Positions 53,277-62,345 of a stretch of DNA of 64,000 bases are shown here, piece after piece (position 1 is the first letter of the stretch; each line of letters starts with the position of its first letter). The position numbers and the translations under genes were made by a program. The stretch is from Adhaeretor mobilis. GTDB lineage: Bacteria > Planctomycetota > Planctomycetia > Pirellulales > Lacipirellulaceae. The notes beneath the pieces were generated by a model. That model was not told the DNA's origin. It saw nothing but the letters and a program-made list of their open reading frames with translations, and did not search any database. The stretch is from the NCBI RefSeq assembly GCF_007741515.1, contig NZ_CP036263.1, positions 620,001 to 684,000 on the forward strand. The letters run 5' to 3'.

Positions 53277-56200
53277 TCAATTCGCCATCGCCCCGCGCAC
53301 CGCGTCGAGGTGCTCCGCGAGGAACTCGGGCAAATCGCCAAGCTGCAAGTCTTCCAGTGACGTGAAGCGGAACTTTACCTGGTCACGGGAGTCGGACTCC
53401 GTCTTGATGATTCGCTGCGAACCGATTTCAGCGATTCGTCCCGTAGCGAAGGCACCGCTGGGGCCATTGAGCAGCAGGTCGACACCAGCAAGCCGCTTCG
53501 TGTGAACTGTCGCCCACGGGTCGCTGCTACCGGGTACCATCAGGTGGATTACTTGCTGGTTGTTCCAGAGGAATTGCGGTTCGCTACTACCTGTGCCTTC
53601 GGAAGCGGTTTCCGAGACCAATTCTAGCAGCTCTTCCAACAGTTCGATCGGCCAAGCGACCTTCTTCCCCGGGGGGAAACCCTTGCGAGCGAGGTGCCAC
53701 TTCTTGCCGAGCACTTTCCACGGCATGACATCTTCTGGCTTTTGCTGGACGCGATCAGTGAACTTGTTGAACCCGGCCACTGCCTTTTCTACGAACGCCC
53801 AGAACGCGGGCGTGTCGATTTCCTCCCAGCTGTGTGCGGCGATCTGCACCTCTTGGAACGGGCCTCTTAGGTTCTTGCACTTGACTCGAGGATCGCGCCC
53901 GTAGGCCTCGATTTCGGGAATGTCGTTCAGGGATTTTAGTCCAAGATCGACCACGAGTTGATCGCGCTGGAAAGTTTTCTTGGCGGTGCGGAACTTGAGC
54001 TTCAGTAACCAAGGCTCACCGGTGATCGCGTGGAAGAACCAACCGTCCGACTTCTTCTCGGCAGCGATTTCAACGACCGTGCGGGCGCTCCAGTCCGTGG
54101 CACTAAACTCCCCGAGCTCGTGGATGCGATCTGTGAGCGTCTCAAGAATCTTGCCTTCCCAGTGACAATGCTCCCCAGCACGCGTGATGCGATCGCGCGT
54201 GTGCCAGCGTCTCCCATCGGTTTCCCACGGCATATCGATTTCGGCGCCGAGATCGGAAATCGCAAGGTCCCCCTTCTGAGGGGCAGCCGCTGCCTGAAAG
54301 TCGTACAGCTCGCGTTTCTCGTGGGGGCCATCCTTGAGTACACCCGCCAAGACGCCAGCGGTGTGGGAAACAACCGCGTTCTTCTTCCCTTTTTTCGTTG
54401 TCTTCAGCTCTGCTATTTGTTCTGGCGTTCCGCAAGCTACGACGCTCCCACCTTCGGCACCTGCTTCGGGGCCGATGTCGATGATCCAATCGCATTGCTT
54501 GATCACGTCGAGATTGTGTTCGATCACGACGACCGTATTTCCTAAATCGACGAGTCGATGTAGCACGTCGAGTAGCTTGCGAATATCGTCGAAGTGCAGG
54601 CCCGTCGTAGGCTCGTCGAGCAGATAAAGCGTGCGACCCGTGTCGGGGCGCGAAAGTTCCGAGGCAAGCTTCACGCGCTGGGCTTCACCACCGGATAGGG
54701 TGGCCGCGCTTTGCCCCAAGGCAACATAGTCGAGACCCACATCGACGAGCGTTTGCAGGATCTTGCGAATCTTGGGGATGTTTTCGAACAATTCCACCGC
54801 TTCGCCGCAGGACATTTCCAGCACGTCCGCGATGGAACGTCCGCGATACTCGACTTCCAAGGTCTCTGGGTTGTAGCGTTTTCCGTGGCACGTATCGCAG
54901 GGGACCCACACGTCGGGCAGGAAGTGCATTTCAATACACAACTGCCCTGCCCCGTCGCACGCATCGCAGCGTCCACCGGGGACGTTGAAGCTAAACCGTC
55001 GAGCGGAATAGCCACGGAGCTTCGCATCGGGTAACTGGGAGAATAACTCTCGAACTAAATCAAATAGGCCGGTGTACGTTGCGGGATTGGACGTTGGTGT
55101 GTTGCCCAGTGGGCGTTGGTCCACGCGAATGACTTTATCAATTTGCTCTACGCCAGCAATGTGGTCGTGTGCGCCAGGAACGGTTTTCGCACGGTGCAAC
55201 GTCCTGGCAAGCTGGGCGTGGAGCACGTCCTCAACCAGCGAACTTTTCCCGCTGCCAGAGACCCCTGTCACCGCGGTGAGTGTGCCGAGTGGGAAGTCGA
55301 CCGTGATGTTCTTGAGGTTGTGATGCCGGGCTCCCTTCACCGTGAGCGCTCCGTCGAACATGCGGCGGTTTGTGGGAACGGAAATGCCTTTTTTGCCACT
55401 GAGATAGGGGCCGGTTACGCTCTTGCGTTTCTTGGAAACTTCATCAGGCGTACCGCGGGCCACGATCTCGCCACCCAGGCGACCTGCCGCAGGACCGAAG
55501 TCCAGCAGGTTGTCGGCACCGGCGATGACATCACGATCATGTTCGACGACGAGCAACGTGTTGCCGAGGTCGCGTAATTTGTGCAGCGCGGACACTAGAC
55601 GGGCATTATCGCGAGGGTGCAGGCCGATGGTCGGCTCGTCCAGCACGTACAATACGCCCACGAGTCCGCTACCAACTTGGCTGGCGAGGCGAATACGTTG
55701 CGACTCGCCACCGGAAAGTGTGGGGGCAGAGCGTCCAATGGTGAGATATTCGAGCCCCACATCTACGAGGAAGGTGAGCCGATTGCCAATCTCACGCACC
55801 AATTCGCCGGCAATTTTTTTCTGGTTGGCGGGCAATTTCCACTTCTTCACGATTGCGAGCAACTGGGAGAGCGGTGTACGCGAGTACTCAGCAATCGTGC
55901 GATCTTGGAATCGTACCGCTGACGAATCGTCACGCAATCGACTTCCGCCGCATTCGCTGCACTCGATCTCACCCACTAAATGTTCCAACTTCCCGCGTAA
56001 CCGCGGCGACATGCGAGACGCTTCCTCCAGTGCAGGGTACAAACCCTTGTACTGGAAATGGAAAGTAGGAACGGTCTTCGCTTTTTTCGACTTGGACTTT
56101 TTGCCCGTATTCTCCTTGCTACTTTCGACTTTCACTTCGATCCAGTCGTCGCCCGTACCGTACATGACCGTGCGGCGATGCTTAGGCGAGAGTTGATCGA

Positions 56201-59200
56201 ACGGCATGTCCAGCGGCAGCCCAGTGTGCTTAGCCAGTGCATCGAGCATGGCGTTGAACAACGGTTGCTTGACGCCGGGCCACACAAGTACGGCCCCTTC
56301 GGCGAGAGTCATTTCCATGCTGCGGAACAACACGGCCGGATTGGCACCCAGGTCCGTACCGAGTCCTTCGCAGGCATGACACCAGCCAAGGGTGCTGTTA
56401 AACGAGAAGTGATGCGGTGAAAGAGTCTCGAAGCTGCGACCGCAATCGCCACAGACGAGGTGCTGACTGTGGATTCGCACAGGCCAGCGCTCTTCGGGCG
56501 TATCGTCGGTAGCAATCGCTAGGTGCAAGATGCCCTTGCCTAGAGCAAGTGTATTCTCAATGCTATCGGCCAGCCTTGCCCGGCTAGCTTGTTTGATTGT
56601 GACGCGATCGACGATTACCTCGATCGCGTGCTTCTGCCGGCGATCGATCGAAGGCATCGCGTCGAGTTGCTGCGTTTGACCGTCAACTCGTACACGCTGA
56701 TAGCCATCGGTACGCAGCTTATCCCACAGGTCTTCGTACCTGTCACCCTGGGCAAGAGCTACTGGCGCCATTAGATAGGCCTTCGTACCTTCAGGTTCAC
56801 TGAGTACTGAGTCGATGACTTCATCGGCCGACTGAGTACCCACTTCAGTATCGCAGTCGGGGCAATACATTTGCCCAAGTCGCGACAGCAAAATGCGGAA
56901 GTAGTCGTAAATCTCTGTGACCGTACCTACTGTTGAACGCGGGGTGTGACCGGCACTGCGTTGTTCGATCGCGATGGCCGGGGAAAGCCCTTCGATATGC
57001 TCGACCGCCGGCTTCTGCATCTGGCCGACGAACTGCCGTGCGTAGGAACTCAGGCTCTCCACGTAGCGCCGTTGCCCCTCGGCGTAGATGGTGTCCATGG
57101 CGAGCGAGGTCTTGCCAGAACCGCTGGGGCCGCAGAATACGGTGAATTCTTCGCGAGGAATTTTCACATCCACGCCACGCAGGTTGTGCTGGCTCGCACC
57201 CTGCACGGTGATATGCGTTGCCTGTTCAATCTGCTTCCGACGCGTGGCCTTCGCAGCTCCCACTTCAGCAACTGTGCCGTCGAGATAGGGAGCAAGGGAC
57301 TTGCCCGTATGAGAAACGAGAGCGGACTTCTCTCCTTTCCGCCCACCGCCTTCTGTCTTGGAAAATGCGACAATATCCTCGGGCGTACCTGCAGTGACCA
57401 ACTCCCCACCGTTCTTGCCACCCTCAGGCCCGATGTCGATGAGCCAGTCGGCCGTCTTAATGACGTCAAGGTTATGCTCGACCACCAATACTGTATTGCC
57501 TGCGTCGACAAAGTCGTGCAGCACTTTGAGTAGCAATTCAATGTCAGCGAAGTGCAAGCCGGTCGTGGGCTCGTCGAGCAGATAGAGCGTTTTGCCTGTG
57601 GACTTCTTTACTAACTCACGGGCAAGCTTGATCCGCTGTGCCTCACCACCGGAAAGTGTCGGCGAGGGTTGACCCAGCTTCATGTAATCGAGTCCCACGG
57701 CATGAAGCGTTTGCAGTTTCTCGTAAATCTTGGGGATATTCTCGAAATGCTTAAGTGCCTCTTGGATGTCCATCTCCAACACGTCTGCAATCGACTTCTC
57801 GCGATACTTTACTTGCAGGGTTTCGTGATTGAAGCGATGCCCGTTGCACACATTGCACTCGATCCACACGTCAGCCAGGAAGTCCATTTCCAGCTTGTTG
57901 GAGCCATTACCGCTACACGCCTCGCAACGTCCGCCAACCACATTGAAGCTAAATCGCCCTGCCGGATAGCCACGACGCTTAGACTCAGAGAGTTGCGTGT
58001 AGAGCTTGCGAATCTCGTCGAAGACCTTGATGTAGGTGGCCGGGTTCGAGCGTGGCGTGCGTCCGATGGGTGATTGGTCGATCGCGATCAGCTTATCGAG
58101 ATGCTCGAGCCCCTCAATCGAATCGTGCTCGCCGGGCAACCCTTTGCCGTTGTTCAGATCGCGGCGTAAGGCTTCGACAAGAATGTCGTTTACTAGAGAA
58201 CTTTTTCCGCTGCCGGAAACGCCGGTCACGCAAACGAATGCACCGAGCGGGATCTCGATATCGACGTTCTTAAGATTGTTGTGTTTGGCGCCGCGAATTA
58301 CCAGTGACTCACGGTCATTGCCCTGACCTTCGATTCTCCTCTTCTTCGGTATTTCAATTTTCTTCCGACCGGAGAGATATGCTCCTGTGACGCTCGCCTT
58401 CTTCTTCGCAATTTGATCGGCCGTGCCTTCGCCGACAACTTGGCCGCCGCGCACTCCGGGGCCAGGGCCGAAGTCGATCACGTGATCGGCGGCGCGCATG
58501 GTGTCTTCGTCGTGTTCTACGACGACCACCGTATTGCCTTGGTCTCGCAGGCGTTCGAGCGTGGAGATCAGCCGATCATTGTCCCGTGGATGCAAGCCGA
58601 TCGACGGTTCATCAAGTATGTACAGGACACCCACCAATCCACAGCCGATCTGGCCCGCTAGGCGAATACGCTGCGTCTCGCCGCCGGAAAGTGTCGGAGC
58701 GGTGCGGCCCAGCGAGAGATACTCCAGCCCCACGTTCGTCAAGAACCCGAGCCGACCGCGTATTTCTTTGAGAACTTCCGACGCGATTGTTTGCTGTGTC
58801 TTGTCGAGCTGCAGCCCGGAGAAAAAGTCAGCCGCGTCGCTCAGTGGCAAGCGATTCACTTCCGGCAAAGTGAGGCTCGCGCCACGCTCAGTAGCCGAGT
58901 CGGTGAATGCAGGGTCAGACGTTGTGAGCCGTACAGAGCGGGCTTGTGGGTTAAGTCGTTCACCCTTGCAATCCGGGCAACGGATCACGTTCATGAACTG
59001 TTCGAGTTTGGCGATTAGCGACTTGCGTTTTGCGCTGCGATACTTTTCAAGCAACTCGGGGATTACGCCATCAAACTCGCCGCCGTACTTTTGGCCCGAT
59101 TTGCCGGCCCGCCACGTATAGGTAATGTGCTCGTTGCCGGTGCCCCACAGCCAGATGCTTTGCTGCTCTTTGGTGAGCTCGCCCCAGGGAGTTTCCAGCA

Positions 59201-60290
59201 GGAAGCCTTCTTCAAGCTCCAGCTTGCGCTCCATCGTCTCGGCAACGCCGGCGTAGATGTGGCGCTTCCACCGGCCGAGGTCTTTCCAAGGTCCGATTAG
59301 CTCAATGGCACCCTTGGCGAAGGAGAGCGACTCATCCGGCACCAACTTGTCTGGGTCGAACGAGTACATGTCGCCCAGCCCGTCGCACTCGTAGCACATG
59401 CCCTGTGGACTGTTGAAACTAAACAACTGCGGTGTGGGCGATTGAAAACTCAAGCCACATGAGTTGCACGCATAGTCAGCAGACAGGAACACATCCTTCG
59501 ACTTTTGCTTCACGGGCTTGCTCGCGCCGTCTTCGGTGGGCGCTTCGACAGGCGTATCACTCTTGTCGGACTCTTCGGGAGCCACAATTAGGTTGCCTTC
59601 ACCGAACTTAAGACCCAATTCCACGGCCTCGGCCAATCGGCTTCGCACGTTGGCGTTCATCGTGAGCCGATCGACGACAACTTCGATGTTGTGCCGCATC
59701 TGGCGATCTAGTGCCGGCGCTTCAGTCAGCATGACAACTTCGCCATCGACACGCGCACGCACAAATCCCTTCTTCAATAAGTCTTCAAACAGATCGCGAA
59801 ACTCACCCTTTTGCCGCCGCACCACGGGTGCAAGCAACATGAATTTGGTTTTCGCCGGCTGTTCGAGAATTCGCGCGATGATCTGCTCGCGCGATTGGGC
59901 GGTAATCGGTTGCTCGCACTTCGGGCAATGGCCCTGTCCCACACGGGCGTATAGCACGCGAAGAAAGTCGTAGATTTCAGTAATTGTGCCCACGGTCGAC
60001 CGGGGATTATTGCCCGAGGACTTCTGCGAAATCGAGATCGACGGGCTCAGGCCGCTAATGTGGTCGACATCCGGCTTAGGCATTTGCCCCAAGAATTGTC
60101 GGGCGAAAGTGGACAGGCTCTCGACATAGCGCCGCTGGCCTTCCGCATAGAGCGTATCGAAGGCGAGCGAGCTCTTGCCGCTCCCGGACACTCCAGTCAG
60201 GCAAATGAGCTTGTTCCGAGGCAATACGAGATCGACATCGCACAGATTGTGCTCGCGGGCTCGTTTGATGATGATATCTGAGGCGGGCAT
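53277..60290 (-). CDS. uvrA: Tandem-fused double UvrA with C-terminal extension
   Basis: Damage-recognition ATPase of nucleotide excision repair. The 2337-residue protein holds two complete UvrA copies (about 1-1010 and 1030-1970), so one chain carries four ABC ATPase halves: Walker A GVSGSGKSS (~33), GVSGSGKSS (~688), GPSGSGKTS (~1053) and GVSGSGKSS (~1673), each with LSGGE signatures. All four zinc modules are intact (CNSC...CYEC, CEAC...CNVC, CGDC...CHAC, CDAC...CDTC). Two fused copies mimic the normal UvrA dimer. The last ~350 residues (from ~1985) match nothing I know (RITRAGEHCHWEGKILETLT, AFWAFVEKAVAGFNKF). Chlamydiae also have a double UvrA. Confidence 0.93.
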   Translation of the reverse strand: MPASDIIIKRAREHNLCDVDLVLPRNKLICLTGVSGSGKSSLAFDTLYAEGQRRYVESLSTFARQFLGQMPKPDVDHISGLSPSISISQKSSGNNPRSTVGTITEIYDFLRVLYARVGQGHCPKCEQPITAQSREQIIARILEQPAKTKFMLLAPVVRRQKGEFRDLFEDLLKKGFVRARVDGEVVMLTEAPALDRQMRHNIEVVVDRLTMNANVRSRLAEAVELGLKFGEGNLIVAPEESDKSDTPVEAPTEDGASKPVKQKSKDVFLSADYACNSCGLSFQSPTPQLFSFNSPQGMCYECDGLGDMYSFDPDKLVPDESLSFAKGAIELIGPWKDLGRWKRHIYAGVAETMERKLELEEGFLLETPWGELTKEQQSIWLWGTGNEHITYTWRAGKSGQKYGGEFDGVIPELLEKYRSAKRKSLIAKLEQFMNVIRCPDCKGERLNPQARSVRLTTSDPAFTDSATERGASLTLPEVNRLPLSDAADFFSGLQLDKTQQTIASEVLKEIRGRLGFLTNVGLEYLSLGRTAPTLSGGETQRIRLAGQIGCGLVGVLYILDEPSIGLHPRDNDRLISTLERLRDQGNTVVVVEHDEDTMRAADHVIDFGPGPGVRGGQVVGEGTADQIAKKKASVTGAYLSGRKKIEIPKKRRIEGQGNDRESLVIRGAKHNNLKNVDIEIPLGAFVCVTGVSGSGKSSLVNDILVEALRRDLNNGKGLPGEHDSIEGLEHLDKLIAIDQSPIGRTPRSNPATYIKVFDEIRKLYTQLSESKRRGYPAGRFSFNVVGGRCEACSGNGSNKLEMDFLADVWIECNVCNGHRFNHETLQVKYREKSIADVLEMDIQEALKHFENIPKIYEKLQTLHAVGLDYMKLGQPSPTLSGGEAQRIKLARELVKKSTGKTLYLLDEPTTGLHFADIELLLKVLHDFVDAGNTVLVVEHNLDVIKTADWLIDIGPEGGKNGGELVTAGTPEDIVAFSKTEGGGRKGEKSALVSHTGKSLAPYLDGTVAEVGAAKATRRKQIEQATHITVQGASQHNLRGVDVKIPREEFTVFCGPSGSGKTSLAMDTIYAEGQRRYVESLSSYARQFVGQMQKPAVEHIEGLSPAIAIEQRSAGHTPRSTVGTVTEIYDYFRILLSRLGQMYCPDCDTEVGTQSADEVIDSVLSEPEGTKAYLMAPVALAQGDRYEDLWDKLRTDGYQRVRVDGQTQQLDAMPSIDRRQKHAIEVIVDRVTIKQASRARLADSIENTLALGKGILHLAIATDDTPEERWPVRIHSQHLVCGDCGRSFETLSPHHFSFNSTLGWCHACEGLGTDLGANPAVLFRSMEMTLAEGAVLVWPGVKQPLFNAMLDALAKHTGLPLDMPFDQLSPKHRRTVMYGTGDDWIEVKVESSKENTGKKSKSKKAKTVPTFHFQYKGLYPALEEASRMSPRLRGKLEHLVGEIECSECGGSRLRDDSSAVRFQDRTIAEYSRTPLSQLLAIVKKWKLPANQKKIAGELVREIGNRLTFLVDVGLEYLTIGRSAPTLSGGESQRIRLASQVGSGLVGVLYVLDEPTIGLHPRDNARLVSALHKLRDLGNTLLVVEHDRDVIAGADNLLDFGPAAGRLGGEIVARGTPDEVSKKRKSVTGPYLSGKKGISVPTNRRMFDGALTVKGARHHNLKNITVDFPLGTLTAVTGVSGSGKSSLVEDVLHAQLARTLHRAKTVPGAHDHIAGVEQIDKVIRVDQRPLGNTPTSNPATYTGLFDLVRELFSQLPDAKLRGYSARRFSFNVPGGRCDACDGAGQLCIEMHFLPDVWVPCDTCHGKRYNPETLEVEYRGRSIADVLEMSCGEAVELFENIPKIRKILQTLVDVGLDYVALGQSAATLSGGEAQRVKLASELSRPDTGRTLYLLDEPTTGLHFDDIRKLLDVLHRLVDLGNTVVVIEHNLDVIKQCDWIIDIGPEAGAEGGSVVACGTPEQIAELKTTKKGKKNAVVSHTAGVLAGVLKDGPHEKRELYDFQAAAAPQKGDLAISDLGAEIDMPWETDGRRWHTRDRITRAGEHCHWEGKILETLTDRIHELGEFSATDWSARTVVEIAAEKKSDGWFFHAITGEPWLLKLKFRTAKKTFQRDQLVVDLGLKSLNDIPEIEAYGRDPRVKCKNLRGPFQEVQIAAHSWEEIDTPAFWAFVEKAVAGFNKFTDRVQQKPEDVMPWKVLGKKWHLARKGFPPGKKVAWPIELLEELLELVSETASEGTGSSEPQFLWNNQQVIHLMVPGSSDPWATVHTKRLAGVDLLLNGPSGAFATGRIAEIGSQRIIKTESDSRDQVKFRFTSLEDLQLGDLPEFLAEHLDAVRGAMAN

Positions 60291-60478
60291 GCGTCCGTGC
60301 GGGGTAGAATTCAGCGGTGTAGGATTTACTGGGGGCGCGCGTACAATCGAGAGGTGCTCAATCTCGATATTTACTCAATCTGAAGCGAACCACCCATTAT
60401 AGGGCACCACGGCCAGAGACCAAGCGACGAATTCTGGTGCGAAAGCGAACTTCTCACTCAGTGCGTAATAATTCCTGC

Positions 60479-60563
60479 TAGCCACGGGCCAATGGCATGC
60501 CGGGAATTTGCTCGGTAGGTAAGCATTGTTCGAGATTCCCGAAGGCCTGTTAGGCCGCGGCTA
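60479..60563. repeat. Palindromic element (TAGCCxCGGGCC type), copy A
   Basis: The left arm TAGCCACGGGCCAATGGC... and right arm ...AGGCCGCGGCTA pair imperfectly over ~30 bases; the inner parts (GCCGGGAAT / ATTCCCGA) also pair. About 85 bp. It lies upstream of the methyltransferase gene and a second copy follows it at 61529. Confidence 0.65.
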
Positions 60564-60604
60564 TTGGGTTGCGAGCCAAAAAGGCCTCGCAGCAACGAAA
60601 AACT

Positions 60605-61504
60605 ATGATCCAACCGACCATTCACGATTACGAACTCCTAGACTTTGGCGAGGGGCGAAAGCTAGAGCAATTCGGCCCCTGGGTGCTCGACCGCCCTTGC
60701 CCGGCAGCGGTGCGAGCAAGGCAGTCTCCCGATCTTTGGAAACGGGTAACCGCACGCTTCGAAGGAGATCGTGCCGCCGATGGCAGGTGGAAGCCTAGCC
60801 ATAAGAAGTGGGTCGCCCAAGAGATTGAGCTGCCTATCACTATCGACAATGCACATGCGTTTCGCATGAAGCTCACTGGGTTACCTTCTGGACAGGTTGG
60901 AATTTTCCCTGAGCAAGTTTCCAACTGGCAATGGATCGCCAAGCAGATTGCACGCGCTGGATCTCAATCGGGGCTCGGTGAGCTTCCAGCGGTGAAAGTG
61001 CTCAATCTTTTTGCCTACACCGGTGGTAGCACGCTGGCAGCCGCGGTTGCTGGAGCAGAAGTCACCCACGTAGATGCCGCAAAGAGCATGGTTGCGCGGG
61101 CTCGGAAAAATGCCGAAATCTCAGGCCTAGCCGAGCATCCAGTCCGCTGGATCGTGGAAGATGCGGTGAAGTTTTGTCAACGTGAAGTGAAGCGAGGCAA
61201 TCAGTACGACGCCGTCATCCTCGATCCGCCGAGCTACGGCCACGGTCCCAAAGGCGAAGCCTGGTCAATCAGTCGCGACCTATTGCCACTACTAAAGCTC
61301 GTTGGGGAGCTTACGAGCGATCGCCGCGCGTTCATTCTTACCACCTGCCATACCCCCAACATCGGCCCCGCTGAGTTGGAAGCAATGCTCGCCGAGGGAA
61401 TCTTCGGTCAGTGCGGCCAAGGCGGAAAAACGGGCAATCTGTTTCTCGAATCCGCACAAGGTAAGAAATTGCCAAGCGGCGTTTTTGCTCGTTGGCCCAA
61501 TTAA
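60605..61504 (+). CDS. Class I methyltransferase of the RlmI/RlmK 23S rRNA cytosine type
   Basis: A 299-residue SAM-dependent methyltransferase. The order is an N-terminal domain (DLWKRVTARFEGDRAADGRW), then the Rossmann core with LNLFAYTGGSTLAAAVAGAE, VTHVDAAKSMVARARKNAE, a VEDAVKF acidic loop and the catalytic DPPSYGHGPKGEAWS. DPPSYG is the NPPY-type motif of COG1092 RNA m5C methyltransferases. It lacks an obvious PUA domain, being shorter than RlmI (~395 residues). ATG 60605. Flanked on both sides by copies of one palindromic element. Confidence 0.88.
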   Translation: MIQPTIHDYELLDFGEGRKLEQFGPWVLDRPCPAAVRARQSPDLWKRVTARFEGDRAADGRWKPSHKKWVAQEIELPITIDNAHAFRMKLTGLPSGQVGIFPEQVSNWQWIAKQIARAGSQSGLGELPAVKVLNLFAYTGGSTLAAAVAGAEVTHVDAAKSMVARARKNAEISGLAEHPVRWIVEDAVKFCQREVKRGNQYDAVILDPPSYGHGPKGEAWSISRDLLPLLKLVGELTSDRRAFILTTCHTPNIGPAELEAMLAEGIFGQCGQGGKTGNLFLESAQGKKLPSGVFARWPN

Positions 61505-61528
61505 CGTAGACCCCACCATCTCACTCAA

Positions 61529-61612
61529 TAGCCGCGGGCCAGCGGCCTGCTGAAGCAAGAGAGTACGCTTTTCAGCAGTGCAAATTCCCGGCGAGCCGTT
61601 GGCTCGCGGCTA
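61529..61612. repeat. Palindromic element (TAGCCxCGGGCC type), copy B
   Basis: TAGCCGCGGGCCAGCGGCC at the left end and ...GAGCCGTTGGCTCGCGGCTA at the right end pair with a few mismatches over ~20 bases, enclosing TTCAGCAG/CTGCTGAA pairing inside. Same layout and length (84 bp) as copy A at 60479; it lies after the methyltransferase stop. Confidence 0.7.
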
Positions 61613-61718
61613 TTTTCCTTCGTGCTAGCAAGCTTATTGCGCTGATCTGTTCCCACTGGCTAGCGTGTTGTACGCTTCGCTCCTCAAGAGATGCCCCTGC
61701 GATTGAGGAGATGAAACC

Positions 61719-62138
61719 ATGCTACTTGCCCTACAAGAATTCAACACCACTCAAGGCATTGTGCTGGACGATTCGGCGCAGCAAATGGTGAATGACGTGC
61801 TCGTTTGGATTGGCTTTGGTACGGTCATCGGGCTGTTGGCCAAGGGCCTCATGCCGGGGCGCGATCCGGGAGGTGCTATCGCCACGGTGATCATGGGCAT
61901 CGGGGGCACGATCCTGGGCTGCGGTGTGGCGAGCTACTTTCGCGCGGGCGTGCGTGTGATTCCGATCAGCCCAATGGGCATGCTTGTGGGTACGGCCGGC
62001 ACGCTGATAATTCTGTTCTTCTACAAAATGTTAGGCGGCTATTACTTTGTCGAAGGTGAGTACGTCACGCGTTCGCATCGCAGGCGTCGTGGGTACGGAA
62101 GCCGCAAGCGGTACGACACTGCTGCGTATGAGGATTAG
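61719..62138 (+). CDS. GlsB/YeaQ/YmgE-type membrane protein
   Basis: A 139-residue protein of the transglycosylase-associated (YeaQ/YmgE) family: VLVWIGFGTVIGLLAKGLMP, GGAIATVIMGIGGTILGC and GMLVGTAGTLIILFFYKMLG, three glycine-rich membrane helices. The C-terminus adds a basic Arg/Tyr-rich tail (SHRRRRGYGSRKRYD). Family members are linked to stress and biofilm; biochemical role unknown. AGGAG stands upstream of ATG 61719. Confidence 0.85.
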   Translation: MLLALQEFNTTQGIVLDDSAQQMVNDVLVWIGFGTVIGLLAKGLMPGRDPGGAIATVIMGIGGTILGCGVASYFRAGVRVIPISPMGMLVGTAGTLIILFFYKMLGGYYFVEGEYVTRSHRRRRGYGSRKRYDTAAYED

Positions 62139-62345
62139 CTAGTAGGTTGTTAGGGAATGGGATTTGTTGCAAACCCCGATTCCCTAACTCACTAGTATCT
62201 CATCCCCTCATACCTATTCCCCCTACAGAATGACAGCCGGCGACATCTAGCGCGGTCCAGGACACGGTAACCGCGGTTCGACGCCGCCAGCTGTCTTGGG
62301 GCGAGTCAGGTTGTGAAGCCCGAGGTCCTAAACCATATTTTCTGT

